Positions 24,365 through 33,599 of a stretch of DNA of 64,000 nucleotides are shown here, in pieces. The stretch lies in the NCBI RefSeq assembly GCF_900129845.1, contig NZ_FQXB01000001.1, positions 1,116,001-1,180,000 of the forward strand. Direction: 5' to 3'. How positions within the stretch are numbered: the stretch's first letter is position 1; each line of letters opens with the position of its first letter. Source of the stretch: Cognatiyoonia sediminum. Its GTDB lineage: Bacteria; Pseudomonadota; Alphaproteobacteria; Rhodobacterales; Rhodobacteraceae. The position numbers and the translations under genes were made by a program. The notes under the pieces were generated by a model. It was not told the DNA's origin and ran no database searches. It saw only the letters and a list, made by a program, of their open reading frames with translations.

Positions 24365-26346
24365 TACTGATCCAAGAAGCTGCGCAGCTTACGGCTCCGG
24401 CTTGGGTGCTTGAGCTTGCGCAAGGCCTTCGCCTCGATCTGGCGAATACGTTCACGCGTCACGCTGAACTGCTGGCCCACTTCTTCAAGCGTATGGTCGG
24501 TGTTCATTCCGATACCAAAGCGCATCCGCAGAACGCGTTCCTCACGCGGGGTGAGCGATGACAACACGCGCGTTGTGGTTTCTTTCAGGTTTTCCTGAAT
24601 AGCGCTGTCGAGCGGCAGGATCGCATTCTTGTCCTCGATGAAATCGCCAAGCTGCGAATCTTCCTCGTCGCCAATCGGTGTTTCCAAGGAAATCGGCTCT
24701 TTAGCGATCTTCATCACTTTGCGGACCTTTTCCAAAGGCATTTGCAGCTTCTCTGCCAATTCCTCTGGTGTCGGTTCGCGTCCAATCTCATGCAGCATCT
24801 GACGACCTGTCCGAACCAGCTTGTTGATCGTTTCGATCATGTGCACCGGAATACGGATTGTGCGCGCCTGATCGGCAATCGAACGCGTGATCGCCTGACG
24901 AATCCACCACGTCGCATAGGTGGAGAATTTATAGCCGCGGCGATACTCAAACTTATCAACCGCTTTCATAAGGCCAATGTTACCTTCCTGAATAAGATCA
25001 AGGAATTGCAACCCGCGGTTCGTGTATTTCTTCGCAATCGAAATCACCAAACGCAGGTTCGCTTCGACCATTTCTTTCTTGGCCTGACGGGCTTCTTTTT
25101 CGCCCTTCTGTACCTGCTGAACGATACGGCGGAATTCGGTGATGTCGACGCCGACATATTGGCCGACCTGAGCCATATCGCCACGCAATTCTTCGATCTT
25201 GTCGGTGGAACGTTCCATCAGCATCTGCCAACCACGACCGGTCTTTTCGCCCATATCGGCAAGCCAGTTTGGATCGAGCTCACGCCCACGATAGGCGTCG
25301 ATGAACTCTCGACGGTTGATGCGAGCTTGGTCAGCCAGTTTCACCATTGCACTGTCAATGGACATGATCCGGCGATTAATACCGTAAAGCTGGTCGATTA
25401 GCGCCTCAATCCGGTTGTTATGCAGATGAAGCGAATTCACATAGTCCACAATCTCTTGGCGGAGCTTTTGGTACTTCTTCTCTTCTTTGTCGGAAAAGCT
25501 GCTGTCTTCGTTCAACGTCGCGGACATCCGCGCGTCTTGCATTTCGCTCAGTTGGGCAAAGTCGCGCGCGATATAATCGAGAGTTTCGAGGACGCGCGGC
25601 TTTAGCGATGCTTCCATCGCTGCCAATGACATGTTGGCCGCGTCATCATCATCGTCGTCATCATCATTCGCAATTGGATTGCCATCCGCATCCAATTCCT
25701 GCGCTTCTTCTTTCTTGGCAGCGGGGGCGGCAGCGGCGGTTGGAGAGGCGACAACCTCTTCCTCTTCACCGTCTTCGCCCATCTGGTTACCGAAGGTGGT
25801 TTCCAGATCAATAACGTCGCGCAACAGAATGTCTTCGTTGAGCAATTCGTCACGCCAGATGGTGATCGCTTGGAACGTCAGCGGGCTTTCGCAAAGCCCT
25901 AGGATCATCGTATTCCGGCCAGCTTCAATCCGCTTTGCAATCGCGATCTCACCTTCGCGGGAAAGCAGTTCGACCGATCCCATCTCGCGCAGGTACATGC
26001 GAACGGGGTCATCGGTGCGGTCGAGTTTTTCTGTTTCACCCGTCGCAATCGCAACTTCGCCGGGGCCTTTGACCGTCGCAACCTCGGTTGAGCCCTGCTC
26101 TTCTGTGGATTCTTCGGATTCTTCTTCCTCGGTCACCTGAATGCCCATTTCGGACAGCATCGACATCACGTCTTCGATCTGGTCGGAAGAAACCTGATCT
26201 GGCGGCAGTACCGCGTTCAACTGGTCATAAGTGATGTAGCCACGCTCGCGCGCGTCAGCGATCATCTTTTTGACAGCAGCTTGGCTCATGTCGAGCGATA
26301 CATCTTCTTGATCTGGCTTGCGGTCGTCGGTGTCCTTAGCGGCCAT
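24364..26346 (-). CDS. rpoD: RNA polymerase primary sigma factor
   Basis: A 660-residue housekeeping sigma-70. Region 1.1 lies at the N-terminus ([20 protein letters not shown]), region 1.2 at [20 protein letters not shown], followed by an insertion with a run of eight aspartates near residue 230. Region 2 ([20 protein letters not shown]), region 3 and region 4 ([20 protein letters not shown]) are intact. The ATG at 26346 (MAAKDTDD) has GGGAG upstream; the frame opens further but without a ribosome-binding site. It follows dnaG after about 146 bases that contain four GANTC sites. Confidence 0.98.
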   Translation of the reverse strand: MAAKDTDDRKPDQEDVSLDMSQAAVKKMIADARERGYITYDQLNAVLPPDQVSSDQIEDVMSMLSEMGIQVTEEEESEESTEEQGSTEVATVKGPGEVAIATGETEKLDRTDDPVRMYLREMGSVELLSREGEIAIAKRIEAGRNTMILGLCESPLTFQAITIWRDELLNEDILLRDVIDLETTFGNQMGEDGEEEEVVASPTAAAAPAAKKEEAQELDADGNPIANDDDDDDDDAANMSLAAMEASLKPRVLETLDYIARDFAQLSEMQDARMSATLNEDSSFSDKEEKKYQKLRQEIVDYVNSLHLHNNRIEALIDQLYGINRRIMSIDSAMVKLADQARINRREFIDAYRGRELDPNWLADMGEKTGRGWQMLMERSTDKIEELRGDMAQVGQYVGVDITEFRRIVQQVQKGEKEARQAKKEMVEANLRLVISIAKKYTNRGLQFLDLIQEGNIGLMKAVDKFEYRRGYKFSTYATWWIRQAITRSIADQARTIRIPVHMIETINKLVRTGRQMLHEIGREPTPEELAEKLQMPLEKVRKVMKIAKEPISLETPIGDEEDSQLGDFIEDKNAILPLDSAIQENLKETTTRVLSSLTPREERVLRMRFGIGMNTDHTLEEVGQQFSVTRERIRQIEAKALRKLKHPSRSRKLRSFLDQ

Positions 26347-26385
26347 GCACGGCTCCCTTAAAATACGTCGGCTCTGTACCCGGAG

Positions 26386-26437
26386 TGATTCGGGTGATTC
26401 GTATTGGCGCGAATCAATATGGCAATTCACTGATTCG
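26386..26437. promoter_or_regulatory. Cluster of four GANTC (CcrM methylation) sites upstream of rpoD
   Basis: TGATTCG occurs at 26386, 26395 and 26431 and its complement CGAATCA at 26410, giving four GANTC sites in about 50 bases, 41-90 bases before the rpoD start. The pair at 26395-26416 also forms an inverted repeat with an 8-base loop. GANTC is the CcrM methyltransferase target in alphaproteobacteria. Confidence 0.5.
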
Positions 26438-26492
26438 CAAGCAGCATTCGCCTGATTTTTAGGCTCTGTTGCAGTCGTTCCCCTTAGCTAAA

Positions 26493-28466
26493 TCAAGACT
26501 TAGTCCGTCTCGATCCTTTTGCAAAGTCGATTTGATTCAACAGATTATTAAGTGATCCACGTTCATCTTTGTTTAATTTTGCGCCATTTTCGGCTTCTTC
26601 GTATTCCGCGTCATCGCCGCCTGCGATTTTGCGACTGCGTTCCTCAGCCGCTGCCGCTTGTGCCAAGCGCCAAGTCAGCCCTTCGTCAGCGACGCCTGTG
26701 ATCTCTTGTTCGGCGTCCGCAATTTCCATTGGACGGCCCCGGCTCGTGCGGATTTTGTCGAATTCACCGGCCAAACAAAGACGTGCGGTTTCAAGGTCGC
26801 CCGCCTTCAAGACCGACGGCGTTATCGCCACATGGCTCTGCCCAAACAGCTTTTCAAGAGGTGCCGGTCCCATTGATTGCAAAACCGCCTCTTTGAGATC
26901 CTCGTTCATACTGTAGCGAATGATCGCATCCCGCATCTGAGCGTGTTCCTGATCGCGGAACTCCAGCATCTCCAACTCACCATCGAACTCTGGCAAAACC
27001 GCCGGCGTCGCCAGAACGGTGGCAAGGATCACAGCCTCTCGCAACACATCCTCATGCGCAGCCCCCGCCCCCAAAGCGGAGGCTTTGTTGCTGGCGAGCG
27101 GTTTCACATCCCGCTGCCAAGCAGCTTGAGTGCGGTACCCATCCCGACGGGTTGGTGTTGACGAGCGTTGCCGCGGCTTGCGGGTCGAAAACAGCTCCCA
27201 CTGCATGTCCTTGATGGCTCGACCGTAGTGGCTGCGGATCGAAAGGTCTGTGATCAAATTGATCTTGTCGAGCAGGGCTTTGTCCAAAGCAGCCTTCCGT
27301 TCGGGGCTGTCGAAGGTTTTGCCTTCGGTTTCGCGTTGCCAAAGCAATTTCACCATCGGGATCGCGTCATCGATCAATTTCTGCATCGCCCCCGCGCCCT
27401 GTTGTTTCAGCAGGTCATCTGGGTCCAACCCTTCGGGCATGATTGCGAACCGCAGCGATTGTCCTGCCTCCAACAAAGGCAAAGCAATATCAATCACACG
27501 CATCGCCGCGCGAAGACCAGCGGTGTCGCCATCAAGTGCAAGGATCGGCTCCGGCGCGATCCGCCAGAGCATCCGCAAATGATGTTCCGTAATTGCCGTG
27601 CCCAAAGCGGCCACAGTCGCCGGAAACCCCGCCTCCGACAGGGCGATGACGTCCATGTAGCCTTCCGCGACAATCAGAGGGTTCCCCTTGCCCGCCGCTT
27701 CCCGCGCAGGCCCATGATTGAATAGCGTGCGCGACTTATCAAATAGCGGCGTTTCTGGTGAATTCAGATACTTAGCGTTGTCATTTGGGTCCATGGCACG
27801 ACCGCCAAAGGCAATGGCGCGCCCGCGCGCATCGCGGATCGGGAACATGATGCGGTTTCGAAAAGCATCGTAAGGCTCCCGCCCCCTATCAGACGATTTG
27901 ACCAAGCCGACTTTCAAGAGTTCATCTGCCTTTGCACCTTTGCCAGTCAAAGCCGTTCGAAGGTTTTCCCAGCCTTCGGGAGCAAAGCCGATGTCCCAGC
28001 GAGCTTGAGCCGCTTCGTCTAGTCCTCGCCGAGCTAGGTAGTCGCGGGCCTCACCCGCTGCCGCTGTCTGCAAGTTCAAACGGAAATGCTGCACCGCTTG
28101 TTCCATGACACCAACTAGCACCGTGCGCTCATCCGCCTTCTGCTGCGCCATCGGATCGCGATCAGGCATCTGCATCCCAGCCTCATCGGCCAGAATTTTC
28201 ACAGCCTCTATAAAGCCAACATTCTCTGTCTCTTGAACAAAACTGAAAATGTTTCCCTTCGCGTGACACCCAAAGCAGTAATAATACCCCTTCTTATCGT
28301 CGACATGGAAACTGGCCGTCTTTTCCTGATGGAACGGACAAGGGGCCCACAAATCTCCTTTTCCGGGGTTGGATTTGCGATTGTCCCACATGACTTTGCG
28401 TCCCGCGACCTGTCCCATCGACAGGCGGGTGCGCAATTCATCCAGAAAACCGGGCGGCAGACTCAT
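26493..28466 (-). CDS. dnaG: DNA primase
   Basis: Synthesises RNA primers at the replication fork. The 657-residue protein has an N-terminal CHC2 zinc finger (CPFHQEKTASFHVDDKKGYY with the CFGCH pair), the RNA-polymerase domain with NRIMFPIRDARGRAIAFGGR, the TOPRIM motif LIVAEGYMDVIALSEAGFPA and DGDTAGLRAAMR, and a C-terminal DnaB-interacting helical domain. The ATG at 28466 (MSLPPGFLDELRTRLSMGQV) is the family start; the frame reaches 28547. It precedes rpoD, giving the macromolecular-synthesis pair without rpsU. Confidence 0.97.
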   Translation of the reverse strand: MSLPPGFLDELRTRLSMGQVAGRKVMWDNRKSNPGKGDLWAPCPFHQEKTASFHVDDKKGYYYCFGCHAKGNIFSFVQETENVGFIEAVKILADEAGMQMPDRDPMAQQKADERTVLVGVMEQAVQHFRLNLQTAAAGEARDYLARRGLDEAAQARWDIGFAPEGWENLRTALTGKGAKADELLKVGLVKSSDRGREPYDAFRNRIMFPIRDARGRAIAFGGRAMDPNDNAKYLNSPETPLFDKSRTLFNHGPAREAAGKGNPLIVAEGYMDVIALSEAGFPATVAALGTAITEHHLRMLWRIAPEPILALDGDTAGLRAAMRVIDIALPLLEAGQSLRFAIMPEGLDPDDLLKQQGAGAMQKLIDDAIPMVKLLWQRETEGKTFDSPERKAALDKALLDKINLITDLSIRSHYGRAIKDMQWELFSTRKPRQRSSTPTRRDGYRTQAAWQRDVKPLASNKASALGAGAAHEDVLREAVILATVLATPAVLPEFDGELEMLEFRDQEHAQMRDAIIRYSMNEDLKEAVLQSMGPAPLEKLFGQSHVAITPSVLKAGDLETARLCLAGEFDKIRTSRGRPMEIADAEQEITGVADEGLTWRLAQAAAAEERSRKIAGGDDAEYEEAENGAKLNKDERGSLNNLLNQIDFAKGSRRTKS

Positions 28467-28514
28467 TGGGCTACTATTCCAATTGGTGCGGAAGGAGTCG
28501 AGACGACGGGCAAC

Positions 28515-28545
28515 AAAAAAAGGCGCGAGAATCTCTCCCGCGCCC
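28515..28545 (-). terminator. Intrinsic terminator of the glutamate dehydrogenase gene
   Basis: On the minus strand GGGCGCGGGAGAGATTCTCG, continuing CGCC, then TTTTTTTG. Stem arms are 8 of 9 paired. It lies about 27 bases after the dehydrogenase stop and before dnaG. Confidence 0.85.
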
Positions 28546-28571
28546 ACTTAAGGTAAAGCCGAATGCGTCGC

Positions 28572-30011
28572 CTACAAGCCCTTCGCCTTATAGCTATCAG
28601 CCACTTTCCCAATCGACACGAGATATGCCGCCGTTCGCAGGTCCGTCACATCATCTCGGCTGTGCCAGACCTTTCGCATATCTTGATAGGCCTTGCGCAT
28701 CGTGTCATCGAGACCGGAGCGTACGAGTTCCAATTCACCCGCACCACGCAGATACTTTTCCTTAAAATCAGGGCTCAACTCCCAACCGATGCCTGTGTCA
28801 GAGGACAAACGTTCGAGTTCATCCACGACCAATTGGTGCCGGCTTTCTTCGGCCCGCCTCTGCATCCGGCCAAAGCGGATGTGGCTGAGATTCTTGACCC
28901 ATTCAAAGTAAGACACGGTCACACCGCCTGCGTTGGCATACATGTCGGGGATGATGACACAGCCCTTGTCGCGCAAAATTTCGTCCGCCCCAGCGGTCAC
29001 CGGCCCATTCGCAGCCTCAATGATCAACGGGGCTTTCACCCGATCCGCGTTTGACAGGTTGATCACACCTTCCAAAGCCGCCGGAATAAGGATGTCGCAT
29101 TCTTCTTCCAGTAACGCGGACCCCTCTTCGAGGTAGAGTGCTTCATCATACCCCTTCACACCGCCATTTTCAGCGATCCAGGCGCGTACGGCCTCAACAT
29201 CCAAACCTGTGTCATCACGCAATGCACCGTCTCGCTCGATGATCCCGGTGATCTTCGCCCCATCTTCCTCGGACAAGAATTTGGCCGCATGAAAACCAAC
29301 GTTCCCCAGACCCTGAACGATGATGCGTTTGTCTTTAAGCGTGCCTTTCAAGCCCGCCGCTGCAATATCTTCTGGGTGACGGAAAAACTCTTGCAAGGCG
29401 TACTGAACACCGCGACCAGTTGCCTCAACACGTCCCGCAATACCACCAGCATTGGGTGGCTTACCTGTAACACAAGCGGCCGAGTTGATGTCCGTTGTAT
29501 TCATCCGGCGATATTGATCCGCTATCCAAGCCATCTCACGCTCGCCTGTCCCCATATCTGGCGCAGGCACGTTCTGTGACGGATGGATCAAGTCTCTCTT
29601 GGCCAACTCATATGCAAAGCGCCGGGTGATCATCTCAAGCTCGTGCTCATCCCACTCACGCGGGTCAATGCAAAGTCCACCCTTTGATCCGCCGAAAGGT
29701 GCTTCCACCAAGGCACATTTGTAGGTCATCAAAGCGGCCAACGCTTCAACCTCGTCTTGGTCGACATTGCCAGCGTAACGAATGCCGCCCTTAACGGGCT
29801 CCATATGTTCAGAATGTACGGATCGATAACCGACAAACGTATGAATATCCCCGCGCAATCTAACACCGAACCGAACGGTATATGTTGCGTTACACACCCT
29901 AATCTTTTCTTCGAGGCCAGGCGGCAATCCCATCAACGCGACGGCGCGATTGAACATGATGTCGACGGATTCTCGAAAGCTAGGTTCTTTGGGAGAGGAT
30001 GAAGAAGCCAT
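28572..30011 (-). CDS. Glutamate dehydrogenase (Glu/Leu/Phe/Val dehydrogenase family)
   Basis: A 479-residue NAD(P)-dependent dehydrogenase interconverting glutamate and 2-oxoglutarate plus ammonia. Substrate domain: VEPVKGGIRYAGNVDQDEVE-like region (MEPVKGGIRYAG), catalytic-lysine segment LMTYKCALVEAPFGGSKGGL, and PAPDMGTGEREMAWI. Dinucleotide fold: IIVQGLGNVGFHAAKFL. Length exceeds the common 420-450 residues because of a longer C-terminus. Family membership is firm; glutamate as substrate is likely from the GGIRY and K-C-A-L-V segments. It is a single-gene unit with its own terminator. Confidence 0.9.
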   Translation of the reverse strand: MASSSSPKEPSFRESVDIMFNRAVALMGLPPGLEEKIRVCNATYTVRFGVRLRGDIHTFVGYRSVHSEHMEPVKGGIRYAGNVDQDEVEALAALMTYKCALVEAPFGGSKGGLCIDPREWDEHELEMITRRFAYELAKRDLIHPSQNVPAPDMGTGEREMAWIADQYRRMNTTDINSAACVTGKPPNAGGIAGRVEATGRGVQYALQEFFRHPEDIAAAGLKGTLKDKRIIVQGLGNVGFHAAKFLSEEDGAKITGIIERDGALRDDTGLDVEAVRAWIAENGGVKGYDEALYLEEGSALLEEECDILIPAALEGVINLSNADRVKAPLIIEAANGPVTAGADEILRDKGCVIIPDMYANAGGVTVSYFEWVKNLSHIRFGRMQRRAEESRHQLVVDELERLSSDTGIGWELSPDFKEKYLRGAGELELVRSGLDDTMRKAYQDMRKVWHSRDDVTDLRTAAYLVSIGKVADSYKAKGL

Positions 30012-30355
30012 TTTGGCATTCCTTTTTTAACTGTGTTGCTGCTGCAAATAGAGACTCAGAATTCGAGCCTATGTGAAATCATGTTAGACCAAGCAAAATT
30101 TCGATGCACAAAAATTATGCGAAATGAAAACTTTTGTTTTTGGTTAAGAGGGAACCACCAAACCTCCACCGGAAATGGATGATTGTTTCCAAACTTGTGA
30201 ACAATGATACCGGTGGAAATCGACCGTTTCAAAATGGCGGATTAATACCGCTGATATTTCCACACTCCCGCCAAATTTCAGACACAGCCCAGTGGTCTAA
30301 AACCCACGGGGAAATGTGTTTGCGCGCCTGCGCTGTGAGATGAGTAAGGAACGGT
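30012..30355. other. Intergenic region between glutamate dehydrogenase and the Tad-like genes
   Basis: About 340 AT-rich bases holding the divergent promoters of the dehydrogenase gene and the Tad-like operon. An 8-base inverted pair TCCACCGG (30165-30172) and CCGGTGGA (30210-30217) is the only symmetric element noticed. No small gene is convincing. Confidence 0.5.
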
Positions 30356-31807
30356 ATGATGAAAAAAATGGGTGAAGGGTCGATGAACGATCACATTCAA
30401 AAAGCTGCTAAATTCTGTCGACGCTTCCGTGAAGATGAATCAGGAAGCATGACATTCTTCATTATGTTCATCATTGTTTTGACGCTCATCGTTGCTGGGA
30501 TGGCGGTCGACTTCATGAAGTTCGAATCCCGCCGCACAATTATGCAAGGTGCCGTGGATCGAGCAGTTCTTGCGGCCGCAGATCTCGATCAGGTCCGTGA
30601 CCCGGCGGAAGTTGTGCGTGATTATGTTGCGAAGTCTCAAGGCGGGAATTGCCTATCGGCCGATCCTCAAATCATCCCTGGCGCTAACTTCCGAAGCGTC
30701 ACTGCGAATTGCGAACTCACAATGGCCACCTATTTCCTCCGCATTCTCGGTATGGAAACACTGACGGCTGCAGCCTCTGCGACTGCTGTTGAAGGTGTCG
30801 GCAACGTCGAAGTTTCCCTCGTCTTGGATATTTCAGGCTCAATGAGCGAGAGTGTTCCTAGCCTCGGTATGTCAAAAATGGACGTTCTTCATGATGCAGG
30901 CACAGCGTTTGTTGATGCACTTCTTCAGGAAGAATATGAAGATAGAATCTCGGTTTCGCTCATTCCCTACACAGCGCACGTGAACGCAGGCGCGGAATTG
31001 TTCGATGCCTACGGCATTGACAGACGACACTATTTCTCAAACTGCGTCGTTGTTCCAACAGCGGATTTTGGTTCCACGTCGATGAACGTAGGCCCAAGCT
31101 ATTCACAGGCGAAGCACTTTCAGCGATATACTGGGGCGTCCTATACATGCCCCGTGGAAGACTTCGAAGAGATCATCCCGATTTCACAGAATGCTGATGC
31201 CTTAAAGGCAGCCATCAACCAATTTGAGCCTAGGAGCACAACTTCAATCTTCTTGGGTTTGAAGTGGGGTGCTGCTTTGCTCGATCCATCTTTCCAATCG
31301 GTTTATTCTAATCTGCCATCAAGTATGCGGGACTCGGCCTTCAGCGGTCGTCCCGAAAATTTCGGAGACAACGACAACCCTAGCGATACCAAAAAATATA
31401 TCGTTGTTATGACCGACGGGAAGAATGTTGGTACCCGCACTTTGTACGACAATTTCTACCAAACGCCCAGCATGGTCGCCCATTGGGGTGCGGGTAAGAC
31501 GCCCTACGACATGTATGTCGAAGAGTTTAACGGCAGCGCAAATCGTTATTGGGATTACTATGGCCAGTACGAATATACGACCAATCAGGGCAACACCTTG
31601 ATGGCCAATATTTGCGGCGCCGCAAAGGAAGCAGGTATCATCATTTTTGCTGTTGCTATGGGTGAAGGAAACGACATCGACAGCACCGCCATGTCAAACT
31701 GCGCATCTTCTCCGTCTGGTCACTACTTTGAAACCAGCGGTGACGAACTGGTTGCGATCTTCGAAGCCATCGCCGATCAGATCACTGACCTGAGGTTGAC
31801 ACTATGA
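30356..31807 (+). CDS. TadG-like pilus assembly protein with von Willebrand A domain
   Basis: A 483-residue protein. Residues about 28-60 hold the TadE/TadG-type N-terminal membrane helix (DESGSMTFFIMFIIVLTLIV) preceded by a Glu-Ser-Gly processing-like region, and from about residue 155 a VWA domain with a complete MIDAS start DISGSMSES and later VMTDGKN. The C-terminus (EAIADQITDLRLTL) is typical of TadG-like Flp-pilus or surface proteins. Expected in the inner membrane with a periplasmic VWA domain. AAGGA precedes the ATG. It overlaps the next gene by four bases. Confidence 0.85.
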   Translation: MMKKMGEGSMNDHIQKAAKFCRRFREDESGSMTFFIMFIIVLTLIVAGMAVDFMKFESRRTIMQGAVDRAVLAAADLDQVRDPAEVVRDYVAKSQGGNCLSADPQIIPGANFRSVTANCELTMATYFLRILGMETLTAAASATAVEGVGNVEVSLVLDISGSMSESVPSLGMSKMDVLHDAGTAFVDALLQEEYEDRISVSLIPYTAHVNAGAELFDAYGIDRRHYFSNCVVVPTADFGSTSMNVGPSYSQAKHFQRYTGASYTCPVEDFEEIIPISQNADALKAAINQFEPRSTTSIFLGLKWGAALLDPSFQSVYSNLPSSMRDSAFSGRPENFGDNDNPSDTKKYIVVMTDGKNVGTRTLYDNFYQTPSMVAHWGAGKTPYDMYVEEFNGSANRYWDYYGQYEYTTNQGNTLMANICGAAKEAGIIIFAVAMGEGNDIDSTAMSNCASSPSGHYFETSGDELVAIFEAIADQITDLRLTL

Positions 31808-32352
31808 TCGGTCTCGTAAATTCCGTTCGGACCCGACTGAGTACCTTCTTCAAAGAAGAACGCGGAAGCGCGACACTCGATTTCGTCATCGCACTACCGA
31901 TGGTCGCCTTCTATTTCGGCTCTGCATATGAAGGCGGTGTGCTATCGATGCGAAACGTCGTTCTCCAACACGCAGTGGACGCGACTGTGCGTCAAGTGCG
32001 GATCGGGCAAATCCCCTTTGCTACGCACGAAAACCTGACCGAAACGATCTGCGACTACGGCTCAATCATCCCTGATTGCGACCAAAATTTGCGACTGGAA
32101 ATGGTCCGTATTGATCCACGCAATTGGATCGAGCCCTCAGATGAAGTCGCTTGCGTTGACCGCGAAGATCAGGGCAATCCAGTGATCAACTTCAACCCCG
32201 GTTTGAACAATGAACTCATGGTTCTTCGTGTTTGCGCCTTGTTTGATCCGATGATGCCAACCACCGGCCTAGGCAAAGAAATTCCAAAGAAAAGCGGTGG
32301 AGCCTACGCCCTCGTCGCGACCTCTTCCTATGTAATGGAACCTTTCCAATGA
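31804..32352 (+). CDS. TadE-like pseudopilin
   Basis: A 182-residue protein with a cytoplasmic leader ending in EERGSATLDF, followed by a hydrophobic helix (VIALPMVAFYFGSAYEGGVL), the pattern of TadE/TadF pseudopilins processed by a prepilin peptidase. The periplasmic part has two cysteine pairs (ICDYGSIIPDCDQ, ACVD...VCALF). It is coupled by four-base overlaps to the TadG-like gene before and the next TadE-like gene after. Confidence 0.85.
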   Translation: MIGLVNSVRTRLSTFFKEERGSATLDFVIALPMVAFYFGSAYEGGVLSMRNVVLQHAVDATVRQVRIGQIPFATHENLTETICDYGSIIPDCDQNLRLEMVRIDPRNWIEPSDEVACVDREDQGNPVINFNPGLNNELMVLRVCALFDPMMPTTGLGKEIPKKSGGAYALVATSSYVMEPFQ

Positions 32353-32930
32353 TGATCAGTCAGTTTGTTAAAAAGTTATTCCAAGATTGGAAATCGGAAG
32401 AGGACGGCGCCGTTGCGGTTGAAACCATTCTTATGCTCCCGATCCTTGCTTGGACCTACTTTGCAATGATGCAGTTCTTTCACGCGTATCGTCATGAATC
32501 CATCAGCTTCAAAGCCAACATTACGATCGCCGATATGTTCAGTCGCGAGGCCGATTACATCTCACCTTCCTACATAGACGGCGCAAAAAGCCTATTGGAT
32601 TTCCTGTCGCCCATCGATGACGATCCAGAATTGCGCGTCACCGCATTTCGTTGGAATGAAGATGACGACGAATACCAGGTTGCGTGGTCAAAGGAGCGCG
32701 GCTCACGCGGAGCTCTTACAACTGATGATCTCGCGGGTGAAACTGACCGAATTCCGATCATGTACGACGGCGAAATGGCCCTCCTTGTGGAGACGTGGAT
32801 CGACTATGAACCGATCTTCAACATTGGTATGACCGGTCGCGAAATGAATGCATTCACAGTCATCAGTCCGCGTTTCACGACTCAAGTCTGCTATAATGTT
32901 GGGAATGACCCCTCCACTCAAGAGTGCTAA
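32349..32930 (+). CDS. TadE/TadF-like pseudopilin
   Basis: A 193-residue protein with leader SEEDGAVAVETILMLPILAW, again a Gly-Ala processing site followed by a hydrophobic helix containing the conserved Glu at +5. The periplasmic domain is acidic (SPIDDDPELRVTAF, NEDDDEYQVAW). Third gene of the trio, starting inside the preceding stop. The pilin, secretin, ATPase and prepilin-peptidase genes of a full tad locus are absent from the window. Confidence 0.85.
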   Translation: MMISQFVKKLFQDWKSEEDGAVAVETILMLPILAWTYFAMMQFFHAYRHESISFKANITIADMFSREADYISPSYIDGAKSLLDFLSPIDDDPELRVTAFRWNEDDDEYQVAWSKERGSRGALTTDDLAGETDRIPIMYDGEMALLVETWIDYEPIFNIGMTGREMNAFTVISPRFTTQVCYNVGNDPSTQEC

Positions 32931-33412
32931 TTCGGCTTCTGAGCGAGCCTGAAAGCAATCTGTTCAGCCATAAATTTTGAGGCTCCGGCGGCTGAAACGC
33001 CGCCGACACCGAACCGCTTTCCGACGCGCCACCAAAGGCCAGGGGCCCATTCTCGACTCATCGAAGCCCTTGTGTGGACAGTGAAGCCGTTGGATGGCTT
33101 CAAAGCAAAGGCACCACGTTCAACACCTTTGATGTTGTTCCACTCGACAAGGACGCGCCCATCCCCATCCTCGATACCCGCGTCTGTCAGCAGTAAACGA
33201 CCCGCTGTCGCAGTCCTCAGTTTCTCTGCCCCATAAAGCGCCACCAAGCCGAAACCCAACAAAACAAGGCGGGAGCCAAAACCGCCGAGGCTGACGAAAC
33301 TCAGATAGATCAACAAAGCCCCAAGCCCCAATAGCACAGCATAGGCGAACCCACGACGAGGAGGTGCAGCTTCAAGCTGCGCGTAGACGCCATCTGACAG
33401 TTGTGGGTGCAT
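32927..33412 (-). CDS. Membrane protein of unknown function
   Basis: A 161-residue protein with two closely spaced hydrophobic segments at about residues 20-65 (GFAYAVLLGLGALLIYLSFV and GSRLVLLGFGLVALYGAEKL) followed by a soluble domain with EDGDGRVLVEWNNIKGVERG, reminiscent of bacterial PH-like membrane-anchored domains. The ATG at 33412 has GGTGGAG six bases upstream and is preferred to the GTG at 33424. Its stop overlaps the convergent TadE/F-like gene by four bases. No function can be assigned. Confidence 0.7.
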   Translation of the reverse strand: MHPQLSDGVYAQLEAAPPRRGFAYAVLLGLGALLIYLSFVSLGGFGSRLVLLGFGLVALYGAEKLRTATAGRLLLTDAGIEDGDGRVLVEWNNIKGVERGAFALKPSNGFTVHTRASMSREWAPGLWWRVGKRFGVGGVSAAGASKFMAEQIAFRLAQKPN

Positions 33413-33599
33413 TATGTTCTCCACCGAGGTTTCGCCCGCATTACCGTGTTTCCAGCGCCCTGACCAGCCTTGGGCCGTCCACAGCGAACCAGCTCGTATG
33501 GATTTCCATACCTGGGCCCAGTTTTTGTTTACAGGACGGTTTTGAAGGGCCAGAGTTTTCGCATTTATTGATCTTCTTTTTCAAAGTCAGGACATTGCC

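Noticed and set aside
24742-25401. 219-codon plus-strand frame opposite rpoD
   Set aside because: Antisense shadow of conserved sigma regions; no start signal.
25631-26140. 169-codon plus-strand frame rich in serine opposite rpoD
   Set aside because: Antisense of the Asp/Glu-rich region of rpoD; low-complexity artefact.
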